A stretch of DNA of 38,935 bases from a virus, in IMG/VR virus record IMGVR_UViG_3300021963_000290, positions 1 to 38,935 of that record; one strand, written 5' to 3'. Below are positions 13,234 to 20,368 of this stretch, piece by piece. The position numbers and the translations under genes were made by a program. The notes under the pieces were generated by a model. That model searched no databases. It saw only the letters and a list, made by a program, of their open reading frames with translations, and was not told the DNA's origin. Position 1 is the stretch's first letter; every line of letters starts with the position of its first letter.

Positions 13234-13706
13234 TTAAATAATTTATCAATTTGTTTATCATCGTAGCCATGTCTACGAGCAAGCTCTCTCATTTCTTTGC
13301 CCGTCATTAACTGCATCATTAATTCAATTTCATCTAGTTTTGCATTAGGGTAAATTTCCATAAGAAATTTTGAACTCTTAGTGCCGCCCTTGGCTTTCTC
13401 TAACTTGATCCACTCATGAAAGAATATTTTTTTACTTTCATGACTACACATGCAGAGTAACTGCCACAACAGTTTAGGATGTTTTTGTAGAGTATTCCAA
13501 TGTTTATTATAGTATTCGTTTACAGTTAATACAAAATGCTCTTGTATTTCTCTACTTTGACCTTTGACATTTGATATGAATCTATTAAGTATAAAAAATT
13601 CACCTTTCAATGCCTTTTGTTGCTCATCTGTTAGTTCGTCCCAAAGACCCTTGTAACCTACATCAATGGCTGCAAGTTTTTCTTTGAGTTCAACTTTATC
13701 ATTCAT
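13230..13706 (-). CDS. 62: clamp-loader small subunit, gp62-like
   Basis: A helical 158-residue protein with the layout of marine T4-like phage gp62: an N-terminal ELKEKLAAID helix, an NEYYNKHW segment, HPKLLWQLLCM in the middle, an FLMEIYPNAKLDEIEL helix, and a C-terminal RELARRHGYDDKQI. gp62 joins gp44 ATPase to load the gp45 clamp. It is shorter than T4 gp62 (187), as in cyanophages. gp44 and gp45 are not in this window, so the assignment rests on remembered sequence similarity and on location among replication genes. Confidence 0.55.
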   Translation of the reverse strand: MNDKVELKEKLAAIDVGYKGLWDELTDEQQKALKGEFFILNRFISNVKGQSREIQEHFVLTVNEYYNKHWNTLQKHPKLLWQLLCMCSHESKKIFFHEWIKLEKAKGGTKSSKFLMEIYPNAKLDEIELMMQLMTGKEMRELARRHGYDDKQIDKLFK

Positions 13707-14001
13707 GATCGAGTCCGTTACTACCTCTATCTCGAGTGTTATCTAAGTCTTGAAACAAACGTTTTTCTTGTGTAGTCAGCTTATCCTTGTGTGTTTTTCT
13801 AGGATTGCCACACAGAAAACATTCTGGATTTCCACAGTCCATTGCGTGGCGTTTATGTAGACGATGCGGTTCTTTTATATCGGGACCAATAGCAGTTCCA
13901 GGCAAGTGTGCTGCCTTGGCTATAGCAACTTGTTTTTTAATAGCAGACTCGTCTTTTTGTAGACGTTTACTGTGTTTAAATTTATCTTGTTCAGTACTCA
14001 T
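13699..14001 (-). CDS. small Cys-cluster protein, 100 aa
   Basis: A basic 100-residue protein with a central HAMDCGNPECFLCGNPRK segment: C56-x4-C61-x2-C64 plus nearby His residues could bind zinc. It resembles widely spread small proteins of T4-like phages with an MDCG-x-x-x-C-x-x-CGNPRK motif, function unknown. It overlaps both neighbours by 4-8 bp in the operon running from the uvsW region down to the DnaE-like gene. Confidence 0.75.
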   Translation of the reverse strand: MSTEQDKFKHSKRLQKDESAIKKQVAIAKAAHLPGTAIGPDIKEPHRLHKRHAMDCGNPECFLCGNPRKTHKDKLTTQEKRLFQDLDNTRDRGSNGLDHE

Positions 14002-14255
14002 TTTGGATTGTCCTTACTCAAACGATATATCATTATAGCACGGTCTAAGGCCTTTTGTAAAGTAGGGTTAGTCTTTGCTTCTTGCCGAATATCTCGCCAC
14101 AAATGATCTTCTACAATGCCAAGGCGTTTTTCAACAGCCTTGATTGATTCACCGACTAGAAATCTTTCAGTTTCACCTTGATACCTACCATAGACAGTTT
14201 GTCCACCGTCGGGACTTTCATAAATGATTGGTACACCTGGTTTCAAAGATCCCAT
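13998..14255 (-). CDS. conserved-type small protein, 85 aa
   Basis: The protein begins with a short beta segment (GVPIIYESPDGGQTVYGRY) and continues as a helical domain with a LWRDIRQEAKTNPTLQKAL core. It overlaps the next gene by 4 bp and starts 1 nt after the previous stop. No known function; its fixed position between two other small replication-block genes suggests an accessory role. Confidence 0.72.
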   Translation of the reverse strand: MGSLKPGVPIIYESPDGGQTVYGRYQGETERFLVGESIKAVEKRLGIVEDHLWRDIRQEAKTNPTLQKALDRAIMIYRLSKDNPK

Positions 14256-14256
14256 A

Positions 14257-14763
14257 TTACAATATTTTATCTAATTGTATAATTTCACTTTGACGGCTTA
14301 TTTCTTTGACAAAATAAGCACAATTAGGTTTAGAGCCCACTTGGGTTGGTACAGCAAGTAATTGGCCGTTTTTCATTTTTGGAAAATACCATTTAACATC
14401 ATTGTAAAAATTAATAATTTCAATTCGTTTAAATTCTACTCTAAAACTACTCAAAGGATTAAACACTAGTGCTTCAAACCCTCTGTCATTTAGACTGGTT
14501 AATGGTAATATTTCAATGTCACTAGCACTTGAACTATCTCCCACTGCTATTGACCAATCTAAAGGCATACTTACTTCATCATCTCCGATTCTTAATACCA
14601 TTGCAGGAGCATTAAAACTTTCAAGAAATATCAATGGCATAAAGAAAAAATCTGGTTCTTTTGGATCACTGTTATCTAAAACTGCAAATCTAGTATTCTC
14701 GTCGACCTCGTCTGGAAGATTGTTTAATTCAAATGTTGTATTGTCTAATGTTAAAATATGCAT
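14257..14763 (-). CDS. conserved-type hypothetical protein, 168 aa
   Basis: A soluble alpha/beta protein of 168 residues with several distinct segments: MPLDWSIAVGD, IEILPLTSLNDRGFEALVFNP, NDVKWYFPKMKNGQLLAVP and YFVKEISRQSEIIQL. I associate this pattern with an uncharacterised protein next to uvsW in marine T4-like phages. Start is 2 nt after the uvsW stop; no separate promoter is evident, so it should be co-expressed with the helicase. Confidence 0.75.
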   Translation of the reverse strand: MHILTLDNTTFELNNLPDEVDENTRFAVLDNSDPKEPDFFFMPLIFLESFNAPAMVLRIGDDEVSMPLDWSIAVGDSSSASDIEILPLTSLNDRGFEALVFNPLSSFRVEFKRIEIINFYNDVKWYFPKMKNGQLLAVPTQVGSKPNCAYFVKEISRQSEIIQLDKIL

Positions 14764-14765
14764 AA

Positions 14766-16232
14766 TTATTTTTGCCAGTCTACTTTTTCAATCGTAAACG
14801 GATATTTGGCTTCCTTATAAAATTTCTTCCTCTCTGTAAGATGCTTTTTCGCATATTTACAGGTTGATGTAATGTCCCAGATCTGAACGAAGTCCTTGTC
14901 TTCGGCTTTTCGAATACCTCGGCCAATGCTTTGTATAACGCGGACAAAGCTCTTTCCGGGCTCAAGAAGAACCAGATTAAAAATCCTAGGGATATTAATA
15001 CCCACAGCGGCCACACCGTAAGTCGCCACAATAATCTTGTTATCACTTGTTTTAATTTCATCGTATTCTTCTTTTCTATCTTTGGTCTTAACTTCTCCGC
15101 TGATAAAAACAGCATCTGCTAACTCGTTAACTAGAAATCTTCCACTATCGATTCGATTAACTAATACTAGAGTGTTGCCACTTTCTGCAATAGTTTTAAT
15201 CAATTTGCTTATAAATTCCATCCTGTGATCGTCTGTAACAAGATACTTGTTTTCTTCTGCATAACTTCTAAATTCTTGCACATCGACTAGCTGTGCCACG
15301 TTTACGTGACAATTAGAAAGCACTCCCCTTTCTTGTAACTCATGGGCACTGATTCCACCTATAACTGGTCCAATGCTGGCAAATATACTTTCGTATTCAA
15401 ATGCTTCTTTAGGAACTGTTCCAGTTAATCCCCATCGTATAGGAGCATTAGATAAGTTTTGTGTTAGTAAATTTTTTAGAACTTCGGCTTTAGCCATGTG
15501 TACTTCATCTACAATCACTGTTTTAACTCCGTCAAGAAATTCAGCTAGTGTAAGTATTTCGTGTTCAAGATTTTTACTTTTCTTGTCTAAGATGTTTAAA
15601 CTTTGCCAAGTACAGATTGTATGGGTTTTTCCTAAATCTTTACGATCACCGTAGTAAACACCTACATCTAATCCGACGTTGACAAAGTCTTCTTCTGTTT
15701 GTTCTACAAGACTTTTATTCGGTACAATTACAATTGATCTTCCAATTTTTTCACAGAGATGTGCTAGGGTAGCAGTGGTAATAGTTTTACCTGCGCCTGT
15801 GGCTATCTGCTGTAGAGCTTGTGGATTTCCAAGGAATAAATTAATAGCTTCTACTTGATAGTCTCTAAGTAAAATAGGTTGACCTTCTTGGGGATGACCT
15901 TTAGGCCAAACTTTACCTTGATCAGACCAATATGTTTCTGTAACCGCATTGAATGATAAATCATGTTTTGTTCTTTGGTCATCAATGTCACTAATTTCAA
16001 TGCCAAGATTATTTAAAATTTCAAGAATTTTTTCCATTTGATTTAGGTAGCCATTACCTCCTAATCCAAATAGACTTACCATTCCGTCCCAACGTCCTAG
16101 TTTGTAAGCAGGATGATATCTCGCATAAGGAATTTCATACTTAAATGTATTAGCTAGTTTACGGCGTGCCTCAACAGCCAACCCTTCTAGTTTGATATTT
16201 ACTTCATCTTTAATAATTAATTTACAGGTCAT
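14766..16232 (-). CDS. uvsW: UvsW-type DNA/RNA helicase
   Basis: A superfamily-2 helicase of 488 residues, near T4 UvsW (503). The N-terminal domain includes YHPAYKLGRWDGMV. Motif I is ATGAGKT (144-150), motif II VDEVHMAK (241-248), motif III-like GLTGTVP, and motif VI QSIGRGIRK. UvsW remodels stalled forks and R-loops and helps switch T4 from origin-dependent to recombination-dependent replication. It overlaps the preceding 390-residue gene by 4 bp, so its expression follows the sigma70 promoter at 17408. Confidence 0.95.
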   Translation of the reverse strand: MTCKLIIKDEVNIKLEGLAVEARRKLANTFKYEIPYARYHPAYKLGRWDGMVSLFGLGGNGYLNQMEKILEILNNLGIEISDIDDQRTKHDLSFNAVTETYWSDQGKVWPKGHPQEGQPILLRDYQVEAINLFLGNPQALQQIATGAGKTITTATLAHLCEKIGRSIVIVPNKSLVEQTEEDFVNVGLDVGVYYGDRKDLGKTHTICTWQSLNILDKKSKNLEHEILTLAEFLDGVKTVIVDEVHMAKAEVLKNLLTQNLSNAPIRWGLTGTVPKEAFEYESIFASIGPVIGGISAHELQERGVLSNCHVNVAQLVDVQEFRSYAEENKYLVTDDHRMEFISKLIKTIAESGNTLVLVNRIDSGRFLVNELADAVFISGEVKTKDRKEEYDEIKTSDNKIIVATYGVAAVGINIPRIFNLVLLEPGKSFVRVIQSIGRGIRKAEDKDFVQIWDITSTCKYAKKHLTERKKFYKEAKYPFTIEKVDWQK

Positions 16233-17401
16233 GTGCTTACAACAAATGGTAATTTATCCGTGTAGTATACTATCAAGTCACAATTATTACAATAGACACT
16301 GGTTTTATTATTTCTTAAACTGTTTGTAAAACTAATAACACTGTTAGGTTGCCAGTTAGTTTTAAAGAAAAATTTTGGAATTTTTCCATTAATTACACCG
16401 GCAATTTTAGTGGTTAGATCAAGTTGTTTGTTAAATTGTCTCTTGGCAATTCGCTGATTAAATTCTGGTCCTTTACCTTGATTCTCAAATCTAAAATAAA
16501 TGCCAACACTATCAGTTAATTTTTTCTTTTCAAGGGCCAAAGTTATCAAATCTAACTGTCTTATACAATCATATTCAGAAAAACTGGGAAAAACTAGGAG
16601 TGCAGGTAATTTTTTTAGTGCAACAAGTGAGTCTAGCAATTCCTCAAATTGATATTTTGTAGAGTCAACAAAAATTTTATTACTAGGCCTATGAGCAATA
16701 ATTTCTTTTAATGAGGTTGGAGAAATTTTTGGTGAAAAATGGTACTGATACCGAATTTTTCGGTCTGCTAACAACAACTCGTCGGTGTCGGAGTTAAGGC
16801 CTAAGTCGTCTTCTAATTTTTTTAGAATTTTTTTGTTCTCAAGTGACTCAATTTGGAATTTTTTCTCCACATCCTCTTTTGACCATGAACGTATGGTTTC
16901 GTAGAAATCCAAAATTTCCTCAGAAATGTCAAAATTTTCAGATTTTAGGTAATCTACAATTAAAAAGACGTTTTTTTCAGATAGAGTCAGTAGATGAACT
17001 TTGTTACCGACTGTGGACAGCGTACCTGTAGATTTTTTTTCAATGTTTGATAAAATTTTTAAGAAGTGTGAGTTTGGTGCTGATTCGATTTTTATGAATT
17101 TTTCGTCATTTTCTGAAAAAATTGTGATTTTTTTGATATCTTCGTCGTATCTAAATTTTCTTGACCAACTAGGTGTTGTTAGCGCCTCTGACAAGGAAGA
17201 TCCTAGAAAATTTAGATGACGAAAATTTTCTGTTAGAATTTTAACTAAAAGTTTTCCTTGATTTTCGGTGATAAAATTTGCTAATTTTACCAAATTTGCC
17301 AGATTTTTTAAAATACGAATATCGCGTCTAGAAATTGAACTTGAAATTTTTTCAAATCCATAATTTTCAATTTCTAGAAGGAGGTGGTCAATTGTAATCA
17401 T
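16229..17401 (-). CDS. hypothetical protein upstream of uvsW, 390 aa
   Basis: A large Lys/Leu/Phe/Ser-rich protein. The N-terminal helical region (about 1-60) contains ISSSISRRDIRILKNLA and TENQGKLLVKIL, a layout I recall from a conserved gene beside uvsW in marine T4-like phages. A C-terminal Cys pair (SVYCNNCDLIVYY) suggests a metal or disulphide site. The middle (GIYFRFENQGKGPEF and flanking strands) has a Rossmann-like rhythm. It heads the uvsW operon; its ATG is exactly 6 nt after the -10 box, so it should be translated from a leaderless mRNA. No Met other than M1 lies near the N-terminus, which supports this start. Confidence 0.8.
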   Translation of the reverse strand: MITIDHLLLEIENYGFEKISSSISRRDIRILKNLANLVKLANFITENQGKLLVKILTENFRHLNFLGSSLSEALTTPSWSRKFRYDEDIKKITIFSENDEKFIKIESAPNSHFLKILSNIEKKSTGTLSTVGNKVHLLTLSEKNVFLIVDYLKSENFDISEEILDFYETIRSWSKEDVEKKFQIESLENKKILKKLEDDLGLNSDTDELLLADRKIRYQYHFSPKISPTSLKEIIAHRPSNKIFVDSTKYQFEELLDSLVALKKLPALLVFPSFSEYDCIRQLDLITLALEKKKLTDSVGIYFRFENQGKGPEFNQRIAKRQFNKQLDLTTKIAGVINGKIPKFFFKTNWQPNSVISFTNSLRNNKTSVYCNNCDLIVYYTDKLPFVVST

Positions 17402-17407
17402 GAAATA

Positions 17408-17436
17408 ATTTTAACACATTACAATTAAAAAGTCAA
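17408..17436 (-). promoter_or_regulatory. sigma70 promoter of the uvsW operon, leaderless type
   Basis: On the complement TTGACT (17431-17436), a 17-bp spacer and TAAAAT (17408-17413). With 6 nt between -10 and ATG, the expected +1 is the A of the start codon at 17401. No SD is present. Confidence 0.82.
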
Positions 17437-17439
17437 GAA

Positions 17440-17892
17440 TTAAATAGAGGCATCTTCCATGCCGGCTATTCTTAGTTTTACAATATTAGTAAGTTGCCAT
17501 TGTTTTTGATCCAAGGCTTTTGTAATGCCCAACCATCGATTTCTTAGTAGGGCAAACTCATTTATAATTTTTTCGAAGTCGACTACATCTACTTCACCTT
17601 CGACAAATTTTTCACAGTCTCTTGAACTTAGGGCACGTTGGTAATTTTCAAGATATTTTCTAAAATGACTGCTCTTAAGGCGTCTCAATTCGATATTGAG
17701 ATATTCTAAGATAGCTTCAATTTCCTGGAGTTGGTTAAACCGTTGTTCCACGATGCCGGGCATACCGGCTGCTGCCTTTTCTATATTTCCCGCTATGCGA
17801 GCATCTATTTTTGCAGCCTGTAATTCGGCGTTAAAGTATTCCACGGCATCGGGAATGTAGGAAATGTCTTTGCATATCTTAGAATACCACAT
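17440..17892 (-). CDS. uvsY: recombination mediator UvsY-like
   Basis: A helical, coiled-coil-prone protein of 150 residues (T4 UvsY is 137). Distinctive segments are ILEYLNIELRRLKSSHF, KYLENYQRALSSRDCEKF and GITKALDQKQWQLTNIVKL near the end, which match the UvsY of marine T4-like phages as I remember it. UvsY loads UvsX onto gp32-covered ssDNA. Its position two genes below uvsX in the same operon supports the call. Confidence 0.82.
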   Translation of the reverse strand: MWYSKICKDISYIPDAVEYFNAELQAAKIDARIAGNIEKAAAGMPGIVEQRFNQLQEIEAILEYLNIELRRLKSSHFRKYLENYQRALSSRDCEKFVEGEVDVVDFEKIINEFALLRNRWLGITKALDQKQWQLTNIVKLRIAGMEDASI

Positions 17893-17894
17893 GA

Positions 17895-18137
17895 TTAATA
17901 ATCTTCGTCGTCTTCGTAATATTCTGGTTCTTCGTCGTCAGAATCTTTATCAAGATAATAGTTAATAGCCTCGTCAAGCATGTCGCATGATCCGAGAGCA
18001 TCTTCAAAAATCTTGTCACTTACACCATGATCTGCCATTAGATCAACAAATCTTTCGGCAGCAGCATCTTGTACTTTTTTATCTATATATTCTTTAAATA
18101 GAAGCCAAATATCCCCAATTTGTGTTTCATTCAACAT
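17895..18137 (-). CDS. small acidic protein between uvsX and uvsY, 80 aa
   Basis: An 80-residue protein with a helical N-terminal domain (IGDIWLLFKEYIDKKVQ) and a very acidic tail from residue about 63 (DSDDEEPEYYEDDEDY). It overlaps the uvsX end by 11 bp and lies 2 nt before uvsY. The acidic tail could compete with DNA for basic surfaces of the recombination proteins; this is inference from charge and location. No named family. Confidence 0.75.
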   Translation of the reverse strand: MLNETQIGDIWLLFKEYIDKKVQDAAAERFVDLMADHGVSDKIFEDALGSCDMLDEAINYYLDKDSDDEEPEYYEDDEDY

Positions 18138-19182
18138 GTTCGCTGTTCTCCTCTAAAGCGGTTTCTGATTTTTTAGTTAGATGATAATTCTTCATTATCA
18201 TATCTAATTTATCATCGATCCAATCTTTTCGGTAGAATACGAACTCTTCTCCGGTAGTTGGATCAACCCACTTTAGTCGATTACCTTGTTGTACTAATAA
18301 CCCTGCCTTCTCAAAAAGATCGACAAGTCCACTGTATGGGTTCATACCTGTTTCGTATGGAATCTTAATCTGTAGTGTTTCAAAAGGTTTAGCATAACGT
18401 GTTTTCATGATTTTACATGCGGCACGAATACCATTCACTTCACTTGTTTTTGCTCCACTCTCGTCTTCTTTGAGCTTGAGTTTTTTCATAGCAACAACAA
18501 TTGAACTTGCATATACAAAGCCCTGTCCACCGCTAATCTTGTCATCTGGGTCAAACATATCTTGACTTGCGTATGTGTGATTTGTACAAACCATACCTAC
18601 GTTGTAATTACCGAACATGTTTACACAATTACGAACAAGTGCTGTAAGTGCTTTAGGCTTACGACCCATGTCGCCTTTTAAGTCTCCGGCTTCAAACTGG
18701 TTAATATCAGTTGGGGTCAACAACATACCAAGACTGTCTATGACAAATAAAACTTTGGGACGTTCAGTCATCTCTTTATACTCTTTCATGAATTCGTGGA
18801 TAGTTTTTGCCACGTCATCAATCATAGCCATATTGAGTTTTAATAATTTTTCTTCGCTGGTGTCAACACCTAGTGCGTGTAACCATTTTTCGTCAAGGGC
18901 ATTTTCGCTGTCAATTAATATGACATATATACCTTGTTCTTGTGCATTTTTTACAATGTTTCCAGAACAGATATATGATTTGCCTGCACCTGATTCTCCA
19001 GCAAATACAGTGACCTTGCCCAATGGAACGCCACGATTAAAATCACCGCTGATAAGGTAATTTAGAGCAAAGTTACCGGTACTGATCCAATCTGTTGGAT
19101 CATTAAACCCTACGCCGAGCCCATCAATGCTCTTAGTCAAGGTTTTACGAAATTTCGATAAATCGAAGGCTTTTGTAGCCAT
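18127..19182 (-). CDS. uvsX: UvsX recombinase (RecA family)
   Basis: A RecA-fold strand-exchange protein of 351 residues (T4 UvsX 391). Walker A GESGAGKS is at 62-69, Walker B KVLFVIDSLG around 143-152, and a GGQGFVYAS stretch corresponds to the DNA-binding loop region. It forms filaments on ssDNA with UvsY and gp32 and drives recombination-dependent replication and repair. The start is fixed by AGGAG 9 nt before the ATG. It follows gp32 with a 70-bp structured gap. Confidence 0.97.
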   Translation of the reverse strand: MATKAFDLSKFRKTLTKSIDGLGVGFNDPTDWISTGNFALNYLISGDFNRGVPLGKVTVFAGESGAGKSYICSGNIVKNAQEQGIYVILIDSENALDEKWLHALGVDTSEEKLLKLNMAMIDDVAKTIHEFMKEYKEMTERPKVLFVIDSLGMLLTPTDINQFEAGDLKGDMGRKPKALTALVRNCVNMFGNYNVGMVCTNHTYASQDMFDPDDKISGGQGFVYASSIVVAMKKLKLKEDESGAKTSEVNGIRAACKIMKTRYAKPFETLQIKIPYETGMNPYSGLVDLFEKAGLLVQQGNRLKWVDPTTGEEFVFYRKDWIDDKLDMIMKNYHLTKKSETALEENSEHVE

Positions 19183-19208
19183 AATTATATTCTCCTGTTA
19201 GATAATAA

Positions 19209-19243
19209 CCTGGGCGTAAGAACTAAGTTCTCAGAGGCCCAAG
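19209..19243 (-). other. stem-loop between gene 32 and uvsX
   Basis: On the transcript CTTGGGC (from 19243) pairs with GCCCAGG (to 19209), seven pairs including one G-U, with an inner AGAAC-TTA-GTTCT hairpin. No U tract follows. It separates gp32 from the uvsX SD and may set the relative amounts of the two proteins through processing or stability. Confidence 0.45.
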
Positions 19244-19252
19244 CCGTATTTT

Positions 19253-20227
19253 TTACTTCTGACGATTACGGATCATTGCTAAGATATCTTGAGCACGATC
19301 GCCTGATGCAGGAGTTGTTTCTGATTTTGATGCAGTTGAAGGAGTACTGACTGTACGACCGCCATCAAATGGTACATCGTCGTCAATATCTGTTACTGCT
19401 GGTTTGGCTTTTGCAGTATTAGGATCGCCAGTGGCTTGTCCCATGCCTGCTGGTTTGAAGTATTGACCCCAACGAGCCATATCAAATGCTTCACCGTCAA
19501 CAGACGCTTCAAACATTTCTTTGATAACTTTTACTTCAACTTCACCTGGCTTCTTAGGCAAATAATCTTTAAGATCATAAAGCCCATGTGTTTTAAGTGC
19601 AGTTTGTTCTGCATCGCTTAATGGACGAGTTTTACGACTCCACTTGCTAGTAGAGTAGTCGGCATAGCCGCCTTTACTAGTTTTGATCAGTTTGAAGTCA
19701 ACACCGTTGACTAAATCTGTTGGCAAGTCTTCCATTTCTGGATCCAACAATGCACCGCGGATCAATTGGAAGATCTGAGGACCAATAATGAATCTACGAA
19801 CTGGATTCTCTGGTTTGCCTTCTTCTTTTAGACCGTCATCTACAACAAAGCCTTGAAAGATATAACTACGTTTCTTCCAGTACTTACGACCTTGATCTTC
19901 AAGACTTGGATCTTTAAACCAACCGCGAACTTCTGAAAGAATTGGACATGTCTCGCCATACATTTCCATGCAGGGAACATTTACGGTTACTTGTTTGCTT
20001 TCTGATTCACCTTTAACTCCGGCGAATGGCAATTTGATCATTGCACGTTCTACCCAGAAAAATGTGTTATCAGGATTGCCGTCTGGTAAAAAACGGACTG
20101 TTGATTCGGAACCTTCTTTTAAATTCCAGAACGGATAAATTGAATTATCTCCGCCTGTTCTTTCTCCGCCTGTTGAGCGGGTTTCTTGTTCCTTTAGTTT
20201 TGCGCGAATTTCAGCTAATGATGCCAT
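19253..20227 (-). CDS. 32: single-stranded DNA-binding protein, gp32
   Basis: A gp32-type SSB of 324 residues (T4 301). The N-terminus (LAEIRAKLKEQE) is the cooperativity region. The core holds YPFWNLKEGSESTVRFLPDG, CMEMYGETCPIL (C86, C94) and GRKYWKKRSYIFQGFV. Only two Cys of the T4 zinc site are apparent, as I recall for marine relatives. Residues 282-287, DDDVPF, resemble the SSB tail tip of bacteria. It protects ssDNA and recruits helicase loader, UvsY and polymerase. The start follows TAGGAG by 7 nt. Confidence 0.95.
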   Translation of the reverse strand: MASLAEIRAKLKEQETRSTGGERTGGDNSIYPFWNLKEGSESTVRFLPDGNPDNTFFWVERAMIKLPFAGVKGESESKQVTVNVPCMEMYGETCPILSEVRGWFKDPSLEDQGRKYWKKRSYIFQGFVVDDGLKEEGKPENPVRRFIIGPQIFQLIRGALLDPEMEDLPTDLVNGVDFKLIKTSKGGYADYSTSKWSRKTRPLSDAEQTALKTHGLYDLKDYLPKKPGEVEVKVIKEMFEASVDGEAFDMARWGQYFKPAGMGQATGDPNTAKAKPAVTDIDDDVPFDGGRTVSTPSTASKSETTPASGDRAQDILAMIRNRQK

Positions 20228-20298
20228 GATTATCTCCTATTGTTAGCCTATTAGTTTTGCCTATATTGTTTTAGAACCTACTAAAACAAAAAGTGCAT
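20228..20298 (-). promoter_or_regulatory. gp32 mRNA leader with a 9-bp hairpin
   Basis: If transcription starts near 20298, the leader is about 71 nt. It contains TTGTTTTAG-TAGGTT-CTAAAACAA (20289-20266), a perfect 9-bp hairpin, then an A-rich, unstructured stretch with two AATAGG repeats up to the SD. T4 gene 32 is autoregulated by gp32 binding from a structured leader into an unstructured SD region; this leader has the same general build, without a recognisable pseudoknot. Confidence 0.45.
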
Positions 20299-20319
20299 AT
20301 ACATAGTATACGCACTTTT
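20289..20319. terminator. bidirectional terminator hairpin overlapping the gp32 promoter
   Basis: AAAAGTGC (20289-20296) pairs with GCACTTTT (20312-20319), and TATAC with GTATA, around a 3-nt loop with one mismatch. The minus-strand read has GCACTTTTTGTTTT after the hairpin. It lies between the 1016-residue structural gene and gene 32, which both run on the minus strand; a transcript from gene 32 starts inside it and so avoids the hairpin. Confidence 0.6.
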
Positions 20320-20333
20320 ATTTAGTCTTGCAA
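20305..20333 (-). promoter_or_regulatory. sigma70-like promoter of gene 32
   Basis: Complement: TTGCAA (20328-20333), 17 bp, TATACT (20305-20310). The -10 lies in the loop-side stem of the terminator hairpin. An ACTAAATA late-type box also sits in the spacer (20319-20326), which could allow late expression of gp32. Confidence 0.6.
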
Positions 20334-20368
20334 GAGAAATCTTGCTTAAAAATGATTTATTTTGCCAA

